DNA of 64,000 bases from Gossypium raimondii (Eukaryota > Streptophyta > Magnoliopsida > Malvales > Malvaceae). How positions within the stretch are numbered: position 1 is the stretch's first letter; every line of letters starts with the position of its first letter. The position numbers and the translations under genes are program-made. A model generated the notes under the pieces. The model searched no databases. It worked only from the letters and a program-made list of their open reading frames with translations, and had not been told where the DNA came from. Shown piece after piece: positions 1 to 12,488 of this stretch. The stretch is taken from contig NC_068569.1 in NCBI RefSeq assembly GCF_025698545.1, positions 2,852,001 to 2,916,000 on the forward strand, in the 5' to 3' direction.

Positions 1-65
1 ATACTTAAGTTTCAAAATAAATTATGCACAATGATTAGCTGATGAGCATTAATGAAACATTGCAG

Positions 66-888
66 ACAGACAAAGCCTCTATACTTGATGAAATCATAGG
101 GTATGTCAAGTTTCTTCAACTCCAAGTCAAGGTAAGACCAACTTTTTGTTAATATCGAAAATCCAAGCGTCAGAAGTTGAGCTTGAACTGACTCGGTTTT
201 AAGTTAAATTTTAACCAGATTTTGGCTACTGTGCTTCTGGAAATTATTTGCAGGTACTAAGCATGAGCAGGCTTGGGGCAGCAGCTGCAGTTGTTCCTCT
301 CATCACTGATGGTCGAGCTGAGGTGTGGCAAATTCTTTCTTCTTTTAAGTTGATTCACTTTTTGATCCTTATTGTGATGTAAACATCATTTTATAATGGT
401 TGGAGCAAAATTCTGTTTGTCAGGTATCTAATGGTTTATCACTTGCACCATTAGCGGGTCAAGGGGTTGATTTTTCACCATCTCCTGATCAAGTTGTTTT
501 CGAACAAGAAGTGGTGAAGCTCATGGAATCCAATATGACAATGGCCATGCAATATCTACAAAGTAAAGGTTTCTGCCTTATGCCTGTTGCACTTGCTGCT
601 GCCATATCCAATGTTAAGTCATCCACATCCTCATCGTCATCATCAGTTCCTGCTTCTGATGAGAGTAAGAAACTTGGCTTCACCAACAGTACTCTAATCA
701 ACAACACCTGCAGCAGCAGCAGCAGCAGTAGCAGTAACAGCAGCGGTAGCTTACCTGGTGTTGGGATTCCAAACATCAACGCTGATGGCAATTTTATGAC
801 TGGAATGCTTGGTTCTGATATTATGGCCAAAGGTTGTACTGGCACCTTCAAACAAGAGGAACTCAACACTCTTTGCACTGCCAAATGA
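66..888 (+). CDS. bHLH transcription factor, UNE12/bHLH7-like, C-terminal part (5' end outside window)
   Basis: Three exons are visible: 66-131, 254-322 and 424-888, all with GT-AG junctions in phase 0. The first gives the end of the second helix of a bHLH domain ([19 protein letters not shown]) and the next continues [16 protein letters not shown], a signature of the plant UNE12/bHLH7/LRL-type subfamily. The C-terminal block [20 protein letters not shown] and [15 protein letters not shown] matches the conserved tail of UNE12-like proteins. These are nuclear DNA-binding dimerising regulators. The basic region and start codon lie upstream of the window. The last exon carries two Ser-rich runs, one coded by an AGC/AGT microsatellite (about 709-745). 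The antisense leucine-rich reading frame over this exon is a shadow of that repeat. Subfamily is confident; the exact orthologue is not. Confidence 0.9.
709..745 (+). repeat. AGC/AGT microsatellite coding poly-serine
   Basis: An imperfect run of AGC and AGT codons inside the last bHLH exon encodes a serine tract. A second serine run lies about 80 bases upstream (TCA/TCC/TCG codons). Such tracts in the C-terminal linker of bHLH proteins usually vary in length among alleles. Confidence 0.85.
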
Positions 889-1388
889 CTGAATCCCAAT
901 ACCATAAACAGCAAACTTGTCCACTAATATGTCAATTAACCTAGTAGATAAAACACTAGTTGTTTTAAACTGTCGAAGGCTATCTTTGTTCCCTTTTCTA
1001 TATTTCTATATATATGCATATAGACGACAACCCAAACAAGAGAATGAGAAATAATTGTTTAGCAAAGCTTGAGCAGTTTACTAATTATAGTAGGGAAAAC
1101 TAGCTTTTTAATTTAAATCATATTCTACAGTTAACTCTTCTTAATCTCTGTTTTGAAGAATACAAAATATTGGGGGGAAAATTGGGGGGCCTGGGTAATG
1201 GCTTCATCTATATATGGGAACAACAATGGGGGCAATACATACAATACAATAATTACATTCCTAATATCGTGCCTTTTATCTTATGCATAATATTTGAGGA
1301 AGAAAGGCCGAAAAGATTGAAAAATAAAACTAAAAGAGAGATATTTCTAAGTTGTGTAGAATGGAATCTAAAGTGAGTCAAAGGTTTG
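889..1388. other. Convergent 3' spacer (bHLH 3'UTR / ARID4 3'UTR)
   Basis: About 500 bases separate the stop codons of the bHLH gene (+) and ARID4 (-). The sequence is AT-rich and should contain both 3' untranslated regions. No further gene is supported; the short reading frame at 1170-1376 has no recognisable features. Confidence 0.6.
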
Positions 1389-2115
1389 TCAATAACCATT
1401 CACAGTTTTGTGGGGTTTCTTCTTGAAATTTGAGATGCTACAGTGTGGACAAACGTACTCCAGCCCATCTGTTTTTGCATAATCCTACCATTCAGAAGAT
1501 AAATATATCGAGTTAATTGCAATACAATAGAATAGGTTATTGACTCGATTGCCAACAATGAAAGCAGCTATATTGCTGCGAGACTATTTTTTTCTTTATT
1601 TGTGTCTGACAACTCATTTTTGACATATATTGGGTATTGGTATGGGGATATGATCCTCTAAAGACCCTCCATATATATATATAAAACACTCTAGAAAAAT
1701 TAAATACGCCCCCGTAGGATACATACCCATATCCAATATTCAAACCTGAGTCCGTGTAACTAGGAAAATATTATCATACTATATGTATTGAATTCAGTGC
1801 GGAAGACATAACAAACATGTTTTTAGTTGCAGGTAAGGCAAACTTTTGCTGAACTCGTCCAAAACCATACAAAATATAACTTATGTTAGTCTGATGTTTT
1901 TAGTTGCATTTCTCTTTTGATAAGTAAATTTTTTAGAAGGTATACCTTAAAGGCTCCAAGACCCTGCCGCCTATCACAGCCAAAGTGTGCCCACTCATCA
2001 CAAACTCCACAGTTTACCCAGTCACCTGCTGCACTACTGTTGCCACACAGAAACTCACCAGTGTCAGGACTGCAAACTCACAATGGTCATGTAATGTGTG
2101 TGAAGTGAGTGCATA

Positions 2116-2148
<33 letters not shown>

Positions 2149-5100
2149 CCTGTGACACAACAAACAGCATTCCCCATCGACATCATCATGAGCCAATTCA
2201 TACTCTAAAAGGTAAGTCTCATAATGTCTTTTCAGAGTGTTGCCCACTCCCTAGGAACAAACAACAAACAACATTAGACAAAAGCATAGAGTGGAAAACA
2301 CGAAATGCCATTTAAAGAACTTAAGGATCAAAAGGACAGAAATGTTGAAGCAACGGACAGGATCTTATCATTTTTACTGAAGCTCTACAAAAATTGCAAA
2401 CTATCTTGAAAAAAAATATTATCAGAAAGGAAATCTACATGGCTAACAACTTGAACACATACAGTCATTCTATTTGTCAATGTGTGATTGCGCATCTTCG
2501 AAAAAACTTGTCCCTTCCAATTTATGCCATTCCCAACATGAAAGCCTCCTCTTGACACCACCTGTAAGGGACATATTAAAATACTTCTTTTTCCTTTACA
2601 GATTTCAATCATATTTTGCACAAAGAATAGCTTACCTCTCTATACAAGTTGAAAAGGTCAAGCCGCTTTGCATTCAGAATGGCATCAGGAAACTCAGCTA
2701 ACCCCCCTTGAGGAACAAGACGAGTATGTCCCCGAACTATCAGAAACTGCATTACATCTCTCAGAAACTCTTCCTGCCCGAAAATAAATTGACATGAGGA
2801 AAAGAAAAAAAAGAATATATTAGAGGAACATAGTTGCAGAGATACTAAATTATGCAACCTTCAACAATTACTTCTCTAGTTGACTAATAGAGTCACCCAA
2901 ACACCTATCCTTGTTTGTGGTGAGGAAGAAAAGCAGGTCAACAGAGAGATATAACAGAGAAAATTAACCAATTATTCTGACAAGTCAACACATTTTCTCT
3001 AAAAACTTCATTATCACAGTACTAGTTCGTCTCTAGACCTGAGCATGCAATAATAGCCAATTACATTAGAAAAGCAAAATAGTTAATGAATTTTTTCCTA
3101 AATCCTGACGCATGCATAAGATTTTTTTTAGAAATATCAGAGCATCAACTATGACATTCCCAATCGAGAGATTGCAAGCCCTATAAGCTAGAGTGGATAA
3201 AAATTTGTTAAGTTAAGAGAACAATATCCATAAAGGCATATGAATCTTAGCATAGATCATGATCTTACACTATAGTATGTAAATAAACCCCAAATGCGGG
3301 TACCACACAAATTCTTAAACTCTGAGAAGATGACTAACCTCTGAGCAAACCTGTATCGGGGCTCGATCACAACCATGTTTCTTGAGAGGTAACGGATTTA
3401 AAGAAATAATCTGCTGGGCCTGATGAGAATTTGATAATGCTTTCCGATGTGTAACAGGAGCAGGTGGCTTCACAGGTACTATTGGCAAGTTAACCTTTCC
3501 TTGGTCACCATCATATCTCTCAGCCTCGGAAAATCCAGAAAACGGAAGCATCTTATGACGATGGGTATGAGGAATTGGCCTCATAGCAGCAACATTTGGT
3601 TTCAGTCTTACATTACCATTTAAACCTTCCATGATAGTACAGTTTAGAGGTTTAGTGCCCTTAGTTGGCTGTGATCTTTTACGACAAGGTGCCGGAGGCA
3701 CCAACCAGTTGGGAGATCTAGCAATTACAGAACCATCCCAGAGGGGATCTTTGCCCTGCCTCACGGAAAAGAAAAGCAGACGTTCTGCATCATCTTTTTC
3801 AAAAGAAGCAACCGACAACCCTTGAACACTAGCAATCCCCAGCATAACTAAGCTGCGGTAGGATACATCCGGTGCAAGTTGCCTCAAAACCTGTTAAGCC
3901 ATTCCCAGAAACAGATCATGATTACAAAAATAAAAGCTAAGCTAAGTTAAACAAAATTATCATCATGGAAAAGGCTTCATAAGTATTTCTTAAAACATAA
4001 TTCAGTGAAAGTTTCTCCTTCAAATGTTTATCCATACCTCCAATGAAGTTTATGGTAAAAAGAACAAACAAAAGAGTTTACACATGCAATAGACACATGA
4101 ACATATAAGCATATGCATAAAAATAGAAGTGTCATAGAATGAATAAGATGGTTGAAGAGAAAAATCAGACCTGCGAAGCCCATGTAGGAACCTTCATGCA
4201 CACTTCAAACACACTTGCTCCACAGGCAATTGAGGCTGATCTGCGAGGCTCAGATGAAGGCACTTTGCTTTCATCAGAGCTCGACTGTGCATGGACAAGC
4301 TGACTATTCTCGATAAGCTCATTTTTTATATGATTTTCCAATAGCTGAGACAACAAAAGAAAAAACAAGAAAACAAGACTGTTAGGTGTGACCTTAAAGA
4401 AATAAAACTAGCAATTAACCCGATCAGATTTACTTGCCTGATCATTAAAACAAGTCTGTGCACTACCGGAAACTAGAAATGATATGTGAGCTGAACTACA
4501 GGTTGAAAAATCACAACGCATGGTCATTACACCACGAGAAAATGTCCCAGCCTGAAGAGGTGGTGGTGGAGCACTATAAGAATAGTAGCCATTAGTGTGT
4601 TGATGATAATGACACAAAAGAAGCTTGGACATAGCAGTACATGGGGAATGGGAACTCCATAAAAGAAAAGATCAAAGTCACAAATGCTCAGCCCAAAAGA
4701 AACTTTAACTAAGCTCAAATTTACAAGTACCTTGCACGGTTATGAAGTTTGCTTCCACGTATCTGAAACAATTGCCATCTAGTTAATAAGTGGTTAAAAC
4801 AGAATCAAAGAATTAGCACAGATTATGCTCACACATGAAACCACAACACACTGCCAAAAAATCATGGGAATACATGGTGCGCTTTTTCCATGTGAACATG
4901 AAAATCAAACAATTGAAAGTTTTCCTGGAATATCATGTCGTTAGGCCCTATACAGCAAAGCCACTGCAAGTGCAACCTTATCCAACTCAATTAGGGCATG
5001 TGCAGAATAATATAAATCTCATTCATAAATTTTTCTCATGTCATTTTGATTACAAGGTGATGATGATATGAGCACCCTAGCTAATCTGTGTAGGTATTTT

Positions 5101-7127
5101 TCAGCTAGCTGATCTTTCCAAGCTAAACTGATTTTTGCAAACGAGAATGCCAACATCATAATGTTGTTTAGACTGTATGGTGAACCAAAATCTAATAAAA
5201 CAATCATTTTGAAAAATTTAGGAAGAGATGTGAAACTGTTAAGAAAAAAGGAGGAAAAGATTGAGGATCTCATGCTCTCTTCAGCATTAAAAACTCAACA
5301 AGTGACTCTAACCAAATTTAGATGCAGCAATAACTAAATCTCTTAGATTACGATGTTCAAAAGATGGTACTGCGAACAAAAATATAAGCTAAAACAGGCA
5401 AACTAAGGATATACGTCTAAGGAAAAAAAGCACTTGTACAAACTCACTTCTATGCTCAAGAGGGCATTAAGTCCATCTTCCAGAGACCCCAATAGGAATG
5501 CATCCTGCAGGCCATATAGTTAACAACAAATATAAAAAAGTGTGAACAAAATAATTAGTATATGATTATTACCATGAAGAAAATATTAATATGTGATAAT
5601 TTTTTGAACAAGGAAAAACTGAAACTCAAACCTACCAATAGGCCTGGTGATCCACAAACAAGAAACCTCATAGTAACATGCTCATCATATATCTTAATGG
5701 CAGGAAGATTTTCAAGAGAGCCTTCTTCCTCTTGCATATCTACCTCGGATTGAGAAACATCAATCTTGGGAGGCTCACCAAGTAAACATGGTCCTGGCTT
5801 AACACTCTGTTTCTGATTATCAGAAGAGGCAATATCGTTGCTCCACAAACAGTACAATCTAAAAGAAGCATGGGCAAATTGGAATGCATCCCATATATGG
5901 CTACATGAACTGCATTAGACCAAAACTGCAAAACTTCAGTACAGTCTCTAAATTCCTTCCAGTTTGTAGCCAATAGTGCTATAAACGAGGTGAAGTTTAT
6001 CTAAAATAGAGTGCATAACTTTAAAATATCAACCAATTTCGGAAATTAAAAGCAGTGGCAGCAACTGCTCTGGAAAACTAATGCACTATAACCACTATTC
6101 AGGAAGGTAGGGGAAGTTATTATGTTTTACATACACATACACAGACATATAACAAATATAAGTAGAAGTCTGTACCTTTGAATCACTGATAACAGTGCCT
6201 GACGAAAATGGCAAGCTGCATACCGCGAGAATGAATTTTTCCAATATATAACATAAGGGACTCCCTGGCAAGGAGAAATGAATGTCAACAACATTTCAAA
6301 AAAAAAAAAAAACATAAAGAATGAATTTCAACTGTTTGCCCGTGACCATAATAAATAATTTTACCTTGGAGTGAAGTGCCTCAGCCAATCTGTCACCATT
6401 GGGGGTCTCTAAATAAACCTGCACAAACATTTGACAATAGATTAGTTCAACATATATAATGATATAGAAACCAGTAAAACTAGTAAAAAGAAGAAGCAAA
6501 ACAAAAGGAAAGGAAAAAATGAACGTAAAATGAACTTAAAATGGGAAAGATCATAAAGTATAAGAAAAACTCAACCGTATCCAGTATCTTTAGCACCATT
6601 ATCAAACAATTTCAAGGAAAATGAGAACAAACGATAAACGCTACACAGAAATTAAAGTAAAAAACAATCAAGCGACACTAACAGTGGAGGGCAATGTGGA
6701 ACCAAAGAGTCCGCAAATGGCTTCTGGAGTGGACAAGTCAACATCTCCCAAAACCAGAGAGCCAATATCTTCATCTGCATTCTGCTCTCCTTGAAAGTAA
6801 ACAATATTTGGCTCCGTAGATTCAAAAACCCGCCGGAACTCATCAATGCTAGGATTGATAAGAAGCTGAACCTTCACTCACACACATGAAAATGTCATAA
6901 TCTTCAAATACGTTTCAGCTAAAACGTCAGAGTTCTAAAAATATGCAGAACTATTAATCTGAGTTATATACCTCAAGGCGCCCTGAAGAAACAATATCTG
7001 GAAATGGGTATCTGGGCTTATGATCAGAAACTGGCTGCCTAAGTTTATTATCAGAAACTTTACTACTACAAAGAACTGCAAGGAGACTGCAATGGTTCCT
7101 TGAAGACCCTTGAGCATTAAACATCAT
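1389..7127 (-). CDS. ARID4: ARID4-type protein: ARID DNA-binding domain plus PHD finger
   Basis: Complete gene, 756 aa; Arabidopsis ARID4 is of similar size. Exons (minus, 5'->3'): 7127-6972, 6871-6683, 6418-6365, 6264-6176, 5909-5636, 5504-5448, 4762-4731, 4573-4438, 4344-4171, 3890-3339, 2773-2636, 2561-2463, 2250-2150, 2069-1946, 1484-1389. All phases agree. The first 570 residues are the plant-specific N-terminal region, starting MMFNAQGSSRNHCSLLAVLC. The ARID domain is at about 572-675 (start EEFLRDVMQFLIVRGHTRLV, then GGFHVGNGINWKGQVF). A PHD-type zinc finger follows at about 678-742 (CCLLCHR, CGVCDEWAHFGCDRR, GLEYVCPHC). It is expected to be a nuclear chromatin-associated protein; in Arabidopsis ARID4 has been linked to a histone deacetylase-type complex. 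The fourth-to-last coding intron class is normal, but the intron after 4438 uses a GC donor. The start is the first Met of the conserved N-terminus. Confidence 0.93.
2112..2149. repeat. (GT)n(GA)n microsatellite at an ARID4 splice donor
   Basis: On the plus strand a GT run passes directly into a GA run. On the gene strand this makes the start of the intron after exon 13 read GTCTCTCTC followed by ACACAC, so the compound repeat begins within the 5' splice site. Confidence 0.9.
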
Positions 7128-7737
7128 GCAAACATGCCAGAACCAATAAGACTCAGGCTTGCCACTAAGTATAAGGCACCAATGCCTGCTTTTAAAAAAT
7201 CTAAATAACCCAAAAACACTAGAATGAAATAAAATAAAAACCCTAAAAAGCTTGCTGCAAATCAGATAACTAAAAAATCCCACTTCTCAAAAATCTCCAA
7301 ATTTTCCAAAATTCCACCAGAGAGCGAAAACAAACTTCCCTTTGTATTTGCAGACACTTCAAAATCCCTAAAATACCAAAGCTGGAAACTTCAAAATTTG
7401 AAGAATACCCACCGACCCAGATAAGATTATCAAGGGGATCGGGAACCCAAATGAGCAAATTTACCAGAAACGAGGTTACCGAGAAAACTCCCCAATAAAC
7501 AATAGGATGTAAACGCTCCCAAAGAACAAAAAAAAAAAAACCCTAAGTTTAGAAGATTGACTCTAATAATAAAGAAATCTCAAATAAGAAACCCCGAAAG
7601 GACACATCTTCCTTTCACCTAATAAAAATTCTCAAAAAAAATATAGAAAAAAAAAATCAAAATCACGCAATAAATAATTGCAACATAAAGGACTAAAAGC
7701 TTTTTCGGATTGTTTAGTTGAGAATCAAACAGCCCAG

Positions 7738-7757
7738 CCCCCCCCCCCCCTTTTTTT
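7738..7757. repeat. Poly-C / poly-T homopolymer tract
   Basis: A run of about 13 C followed by 7 T lies about 610 bases upstream of the ARID4 start codon. It is a simple low-complexity tract. Confidence 0.85.
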
Positions 7758-10106
7758 CATTTTTTCTTTGTTGTCAGTTTGCATTTTAATAACTACAGTT
7801 TCCTTTTCCCCAATCACATTCTCGTATATCTAGTGTAAGTCAAAAAACAAAAAAATTCATGAACCGTTTGATCAGGAAACCCACAAAATAAGAAAATACC
7901 CATTTGTTAATTAAACTCAAATAATCTAAATTGACTTTTTATTAATTCGTTTCTTTCAAGTTTCACGTTTGTTCGACTTTTGAAAAAGCCATCAAGTAAA
8001 TGACTTCATGTTACCCTGCTTCAAAAGACACTACTACACTGTAATCGCGAACTTCGAGAAGGCGAAATTTTTGTTTATTTTACTCCCTCCTTTTTGTTGT
8101 TCTTCACGTTAAAAAAATCTCCTTACTCCACACCATTAGTCGATTACTATAGAGATTCTCATAAGGGATTGGTTTTCTTTTTCCATTTTTTTTTTTCCAT
8201 TTTTCGGGTTTTCGATTCGGACACGAATTTAGGATCAGGACTGGTTGGTTCTCTTCTCATTGTCCGAGGTTGTCATTATCATTTCCATGATCATTAGATC
8301 ATTGATAATGATCATCATCAGCAATCTTTTTTTGCCAAAGGAAAAAAAATTCATCAGCAGTCGTTTTTGCTCTTGGGTCTTCCATTAAATAAATTTTTTT
8401 AAAGTCTGCTCTATATTATATTAAACTTAATTAGAAACCCAATAAAAAGAAAAAAAAATTAAGTTTTGTTTTTAAGTAATAATCTTGCTTGATAAAACTG
8501 TCTGCACTCTGTAAGAACGGGGACTCCCAGGATTTAACTACTTTTATTTTATGCTATAAAGGGAAAAAGAAGTATTCATTTTCTTAAAATTCATTTATTA
8601 TTCTTTTCTTTTCTATGATCTTCTTCTATTAAATCCCTAACCAGCATGTAATTGATGAAAACCAATAACATTTTACTCTGATCGAAGGGTTTTGTTTTCA
8701 ACAAATGTTAAATATTTTAATTAAGAATTTTTATACCTGTTATAATTTTTACAATTTTTTTCAAAGTCATAATTATTTATCCTAATAATAAATCAATATT
8801 CGAATCTGAATTCTAGCAATGTGGGTGTTGTGTTTATTAAATATCAAACTTGTGTCCAAAATTAAAGTTCACTCGGTGTATGATCTGCGTTAATTTTAAA
8901 ACTTGATAACATTTCTCAAAATTGTCTCTGATCAAAGTATATTGGTACAACACTTTAAATTCACGTCACATCATCACCTAAATTTAATAACTAAATTTTC
9001 ATAATTTTATTGCATTTTTAGATTCTATATGATATTTGAAAATTTATAAGTGATAAATTATTTAATCTTATAATGTCACATCATTATATTTTATGAAATC
9101 CAAATTTAAAGATTAAATTTAAAAATTATCAAAATTTAAAATTAAATTAGATAAAACACGATTCAAATGGAAGCTAAAATTTGTTAGCAAAATTAGGGAT
9201 CAAATGTTTATTTATTCCTAAAATATTTATTATATAACCCATTTAGATGTTAATAAAATGATTTTGTCCCCATGTTTTTAACTTCTAGTCATGTTTTTGA
9301 AGACTTAAATATTTATGAGTCGCTTGTAAATCAATTTTAAAATTTAAATTAAACCGAACTCTCATATTTAAATTCTAACCATATCACACAAATTCACTTA
9401 GAAGCAAAATATTAGTTATCGTAAAACTGTAAATTGAACAAAAAAAATTCATTTATAATTTTTTGTATAGTATTATCACCGTATATGTGAAAACAAAGGA
9501 AAATATAGATGCACATGCACGTAAGTCAAAGCTAAAATGGAAAATAATTAAAAGAAAATGGTCAGAACTTTGACGGGCGAGGGGTTTCTTTGAGTGATGG
9601 TTTGGGCTACCGTAGCCCAAAGATAGTCCTGATAGGTCAGGTTGGGTCGGGTCCTATCGTCGAAAGTTTCCTCTGTTTATCACCGAACCGACTAGTTGAC
9701 CCGGAAGTAAAAAAGTGTAGGACAGAAGCTGGTGTCAACTGTCACGCTCAAACACCAAAATTTACAATTTACAGGGATTGTTGACTTCCCGTGCACAGCA
9801 AGAAAAGGTCAAATCTTTTGTTCCGTGCCACAAAAAAGTTAAAAAAAAATTGCAGTTTTATTTGAAAAAGGTTAGCTACAAAACTCATTATAATTTTTAT
9901 TTAATTTTCAAGGTATTTATTGAAATAAATTCAGTAATTAATATATCCCTATTCTGTAAGTCTATTAAAAAGGTAAATATTAACCACAAGTTTTAAAATA
10001 ACTTTATATCTAGAGTAAAATTGAACCCTTAATAACCTGATTAAGGTAAAAAGACTCTTATCATGTCATAATTTACATCTTTACAATTTTAACAACACTC
10101 ATATTA

Positions 10107-10127
10107 TTATTATTATTATTATTATTT
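10107..10127. repeat. (ATT)n microsatellite
   Basis: Seven or so tandem ATT units in the AT-rich spacer upstream of FAB1. No function is suggested. Confidence 0.85.
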
Positions 10128-12162
10128 TGAGTTGAAATATTTCAAAATGTTTATAAAATTAACCGTCAAAACTAAAACGCACTGCAAAATGATTTATTGG
10201 ACAAATGGCTTTTTATAGATTAACTATGATATATTTGAGAAAATTTTACTTTAAAAATTAATGTAGAAATCAAATTAATTAGAAAATTATAAAATTGAAT
10301 ATTGTAATATTTTAAATTTAAGTTTTATCTTGTGTAATTTTTATTTATTTTATATAAAATTAGAAATTTTTATACATGTGAAAATTAAGTATTTAGAACA
10401 TAATAAGGTGTTTAAAAATAACACACAATAAATAATAGATGTATGGTTTGAAACTAATTAATAATAGTACACGCATATGGTATTAAAATAAAAAATTAGA
10501 TTAAACTATGAGTAAAATATATAAATATATTAGATTAACAATATTAATTACGCTATTATGATATTGTCATTAATCTTGAGTTGATATCAAATTAACTTGG
10601 GACACTAGTTAAATCAATAATATTATTAATATATACAATTAATTGAGATAATAAAGTGTATAATAAAATTAAAATATACAAAATTTTATAGTAAAATATT
10701 AATTTAAGGGTAACATTAAAATTAAATTGGTGTTTGATTGGATATTAATTTAATCCAAAATTTTAAGTATTACGTATGAGTCAATTAGTAATGTCACGTG
10801 CCATGCGTGGTTGCCTCATGCACTGCAAAGGCAAATTTGTCAATATTTGAAGTTGCTAAAGTTTTCGCATTTATCATTTTTATGTAAAGGCCGAAGGAAA
10901 AGTATAATTATAAAATAAAATAAAACATCTGAAAATAAATTGCTACAGAAAGAAAAATTATGTTTAGACTCATTATTTAAAAAATTAATGAAAAAAATAA
11001 TTTAAAATGGCGAACACAAGGCGCCCTTTTAACCAATAACCAAAAATGGAAAAAAGCTTTCTAGAAAAGAAAAGGAAAAAGCTTTCACGTTATGTAATAT
11101 AAAATATTACTCTAAAGTCATAATTTCAAATAATGAGTTGTTAATGATATATTTATTTATTTTTTATAGAAAAATAGTATACAAAATGGTTTAAGTAATA
11201 TTAACCAATATTCTTTGAATAATAATTAAATATTATTTTAACATAAATTATACATTTAATAAACTTTAAATATTCAAAGATCAAGAAATAAAATGTTCTA
11301 AACCCAAGATTCACAAATATAATTTATAGAATATATATTTTAATATGTTGATAATTTAATTGTTTTAATTACATAAACAAAATTTTTTAAAAAATCTTCT
11401 TCTTTTTTTTATAAAAAAGAGATTAAAATAAGAATTATCATCACAAACAAAGATCAAGCGGGTTAACTAAAAAGAAAAGGACCGTTGTTATTTGCGAAGA
11501 AAAGAAAAACAAGAAAGAACAGAAGAGAGAAAAAGCTAACAATCAAAACGAGAAGTCGAGAACGACACAACAAAAAGCACAGACTTCACAGGAAAACCAA
11601 ATACACAAATAAATAAAGCGAAACGGGAAACCGAGGAAAAAAGAAGAAGAAAATAATAAGGTAGAATTCTTTCTTTTTATAAAAATAGTAGTAAAAAAAA
11701 TATTGTTCTTCTTTTTTGGAAAATTCAATCCTGTATTTTTCTTTTGGTTTCATCACTGCCGCCAAATTTTCCACGAAGAAGTCTGGAGGTTAACGGCTTT
11801 TGATTTTTCTCTGTTTGGCAGTTCCAATTTGATTTTTATTTCTATACAAGTAGAAATTTAACGTGTTAATTTAGTTTTAATCTATTAAAGAGTAATTCAG
11901 TTTTCTTGATGAGATTTTCCATTGCTAGTAGATCCAAACGAACTTTTAATCATATTGTTTTTTTCTTTCTTTTGTTAATCGATCTCTATGAGAATTATCG
12001 GATTGATTTAATCTTAGGGTTTCTATGGTATAAGTTATTAATTTTTCAATTTCGTGGTTTTATTGGATGGAGCAGTGAATTGAAGTTACAACTCTAACTG
12101 ATGAAGAAGATATTGGAATTTGGGGCTTTTGGACAGTGGAACTTGAGGTGCTAGTATTCCAG

Positions 12163-12398
12163 GTAATTTTTGTTTTTGTATGACTTTCTTTTGAAAATGT
12201 TCATGTTATGCTTTTGATGTAATTTTAATTAGTTGCTCAAAGCCTTTAAAAAAAACCATTAGTAGTCAATTCCAATTCAAGTTTTCCCTCCACTTTCAAT
12301 TAATAGTTTTTTGTTTGGATTCTAAAGTTTCAGAGTAGTAGTTTTGTTGGAACTTAATTGTGTATTTATTTATTTGTTGTGGTTTTAATAATGGCTAG
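12163..12398 (+). other. Predicted 5'UTR intron of FAB1
   Basis: A consensus donor (CCAG then GTAATTTTTG) and an acceptor (GGCTAG) frame about 236 bases just upstream of the FAB1 start codon. A spliced leader is plausible for this gene, but no transcript evidence is available here. Confidence 0.45.
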
Positions 12399-12488
12399 GG
12401 TACTGGGAGTAGTGGTTTTTGTAGTTGAGGTCGTGAGAGTGGCAAATGAATGAATCATGATGACTGGGATCAATTTGGATAATTGTCA

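Larger units (their letters stand above)
7128..12488. other. Divergent intergenic region between ARID4 and FAB1
   Basis: About 5.4 kb with no supported protein gene. It should hold the ARID4 5'UTR/promoter on the left and the FAB1 promoter, 5'UTR and UTR intron on the right. The interior (about 8400-11400) is very AT-rich with short TTA and poly-A/T tracts, a C13-type homopolymer near 7738-7751 and an ATT trinucleotide run near 10107-10127. No transposon with clear ends was recognised. Short reading frames here (for example 8094-8297, 9590-9784, 11906-12097) look like chance. Confidence 0.7.

Noticed and set aside
489-914. Antisense 141-aa reading frame with a leucine run
   Set aside because: It is the reverse of the serine microsatellite and exon of the bHLH gene.
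8094-9996. Short reading frames upstream of FAB1
   Set aside because: They are short, in AT-rich DNA, with no domain, splice logic or conserved text.
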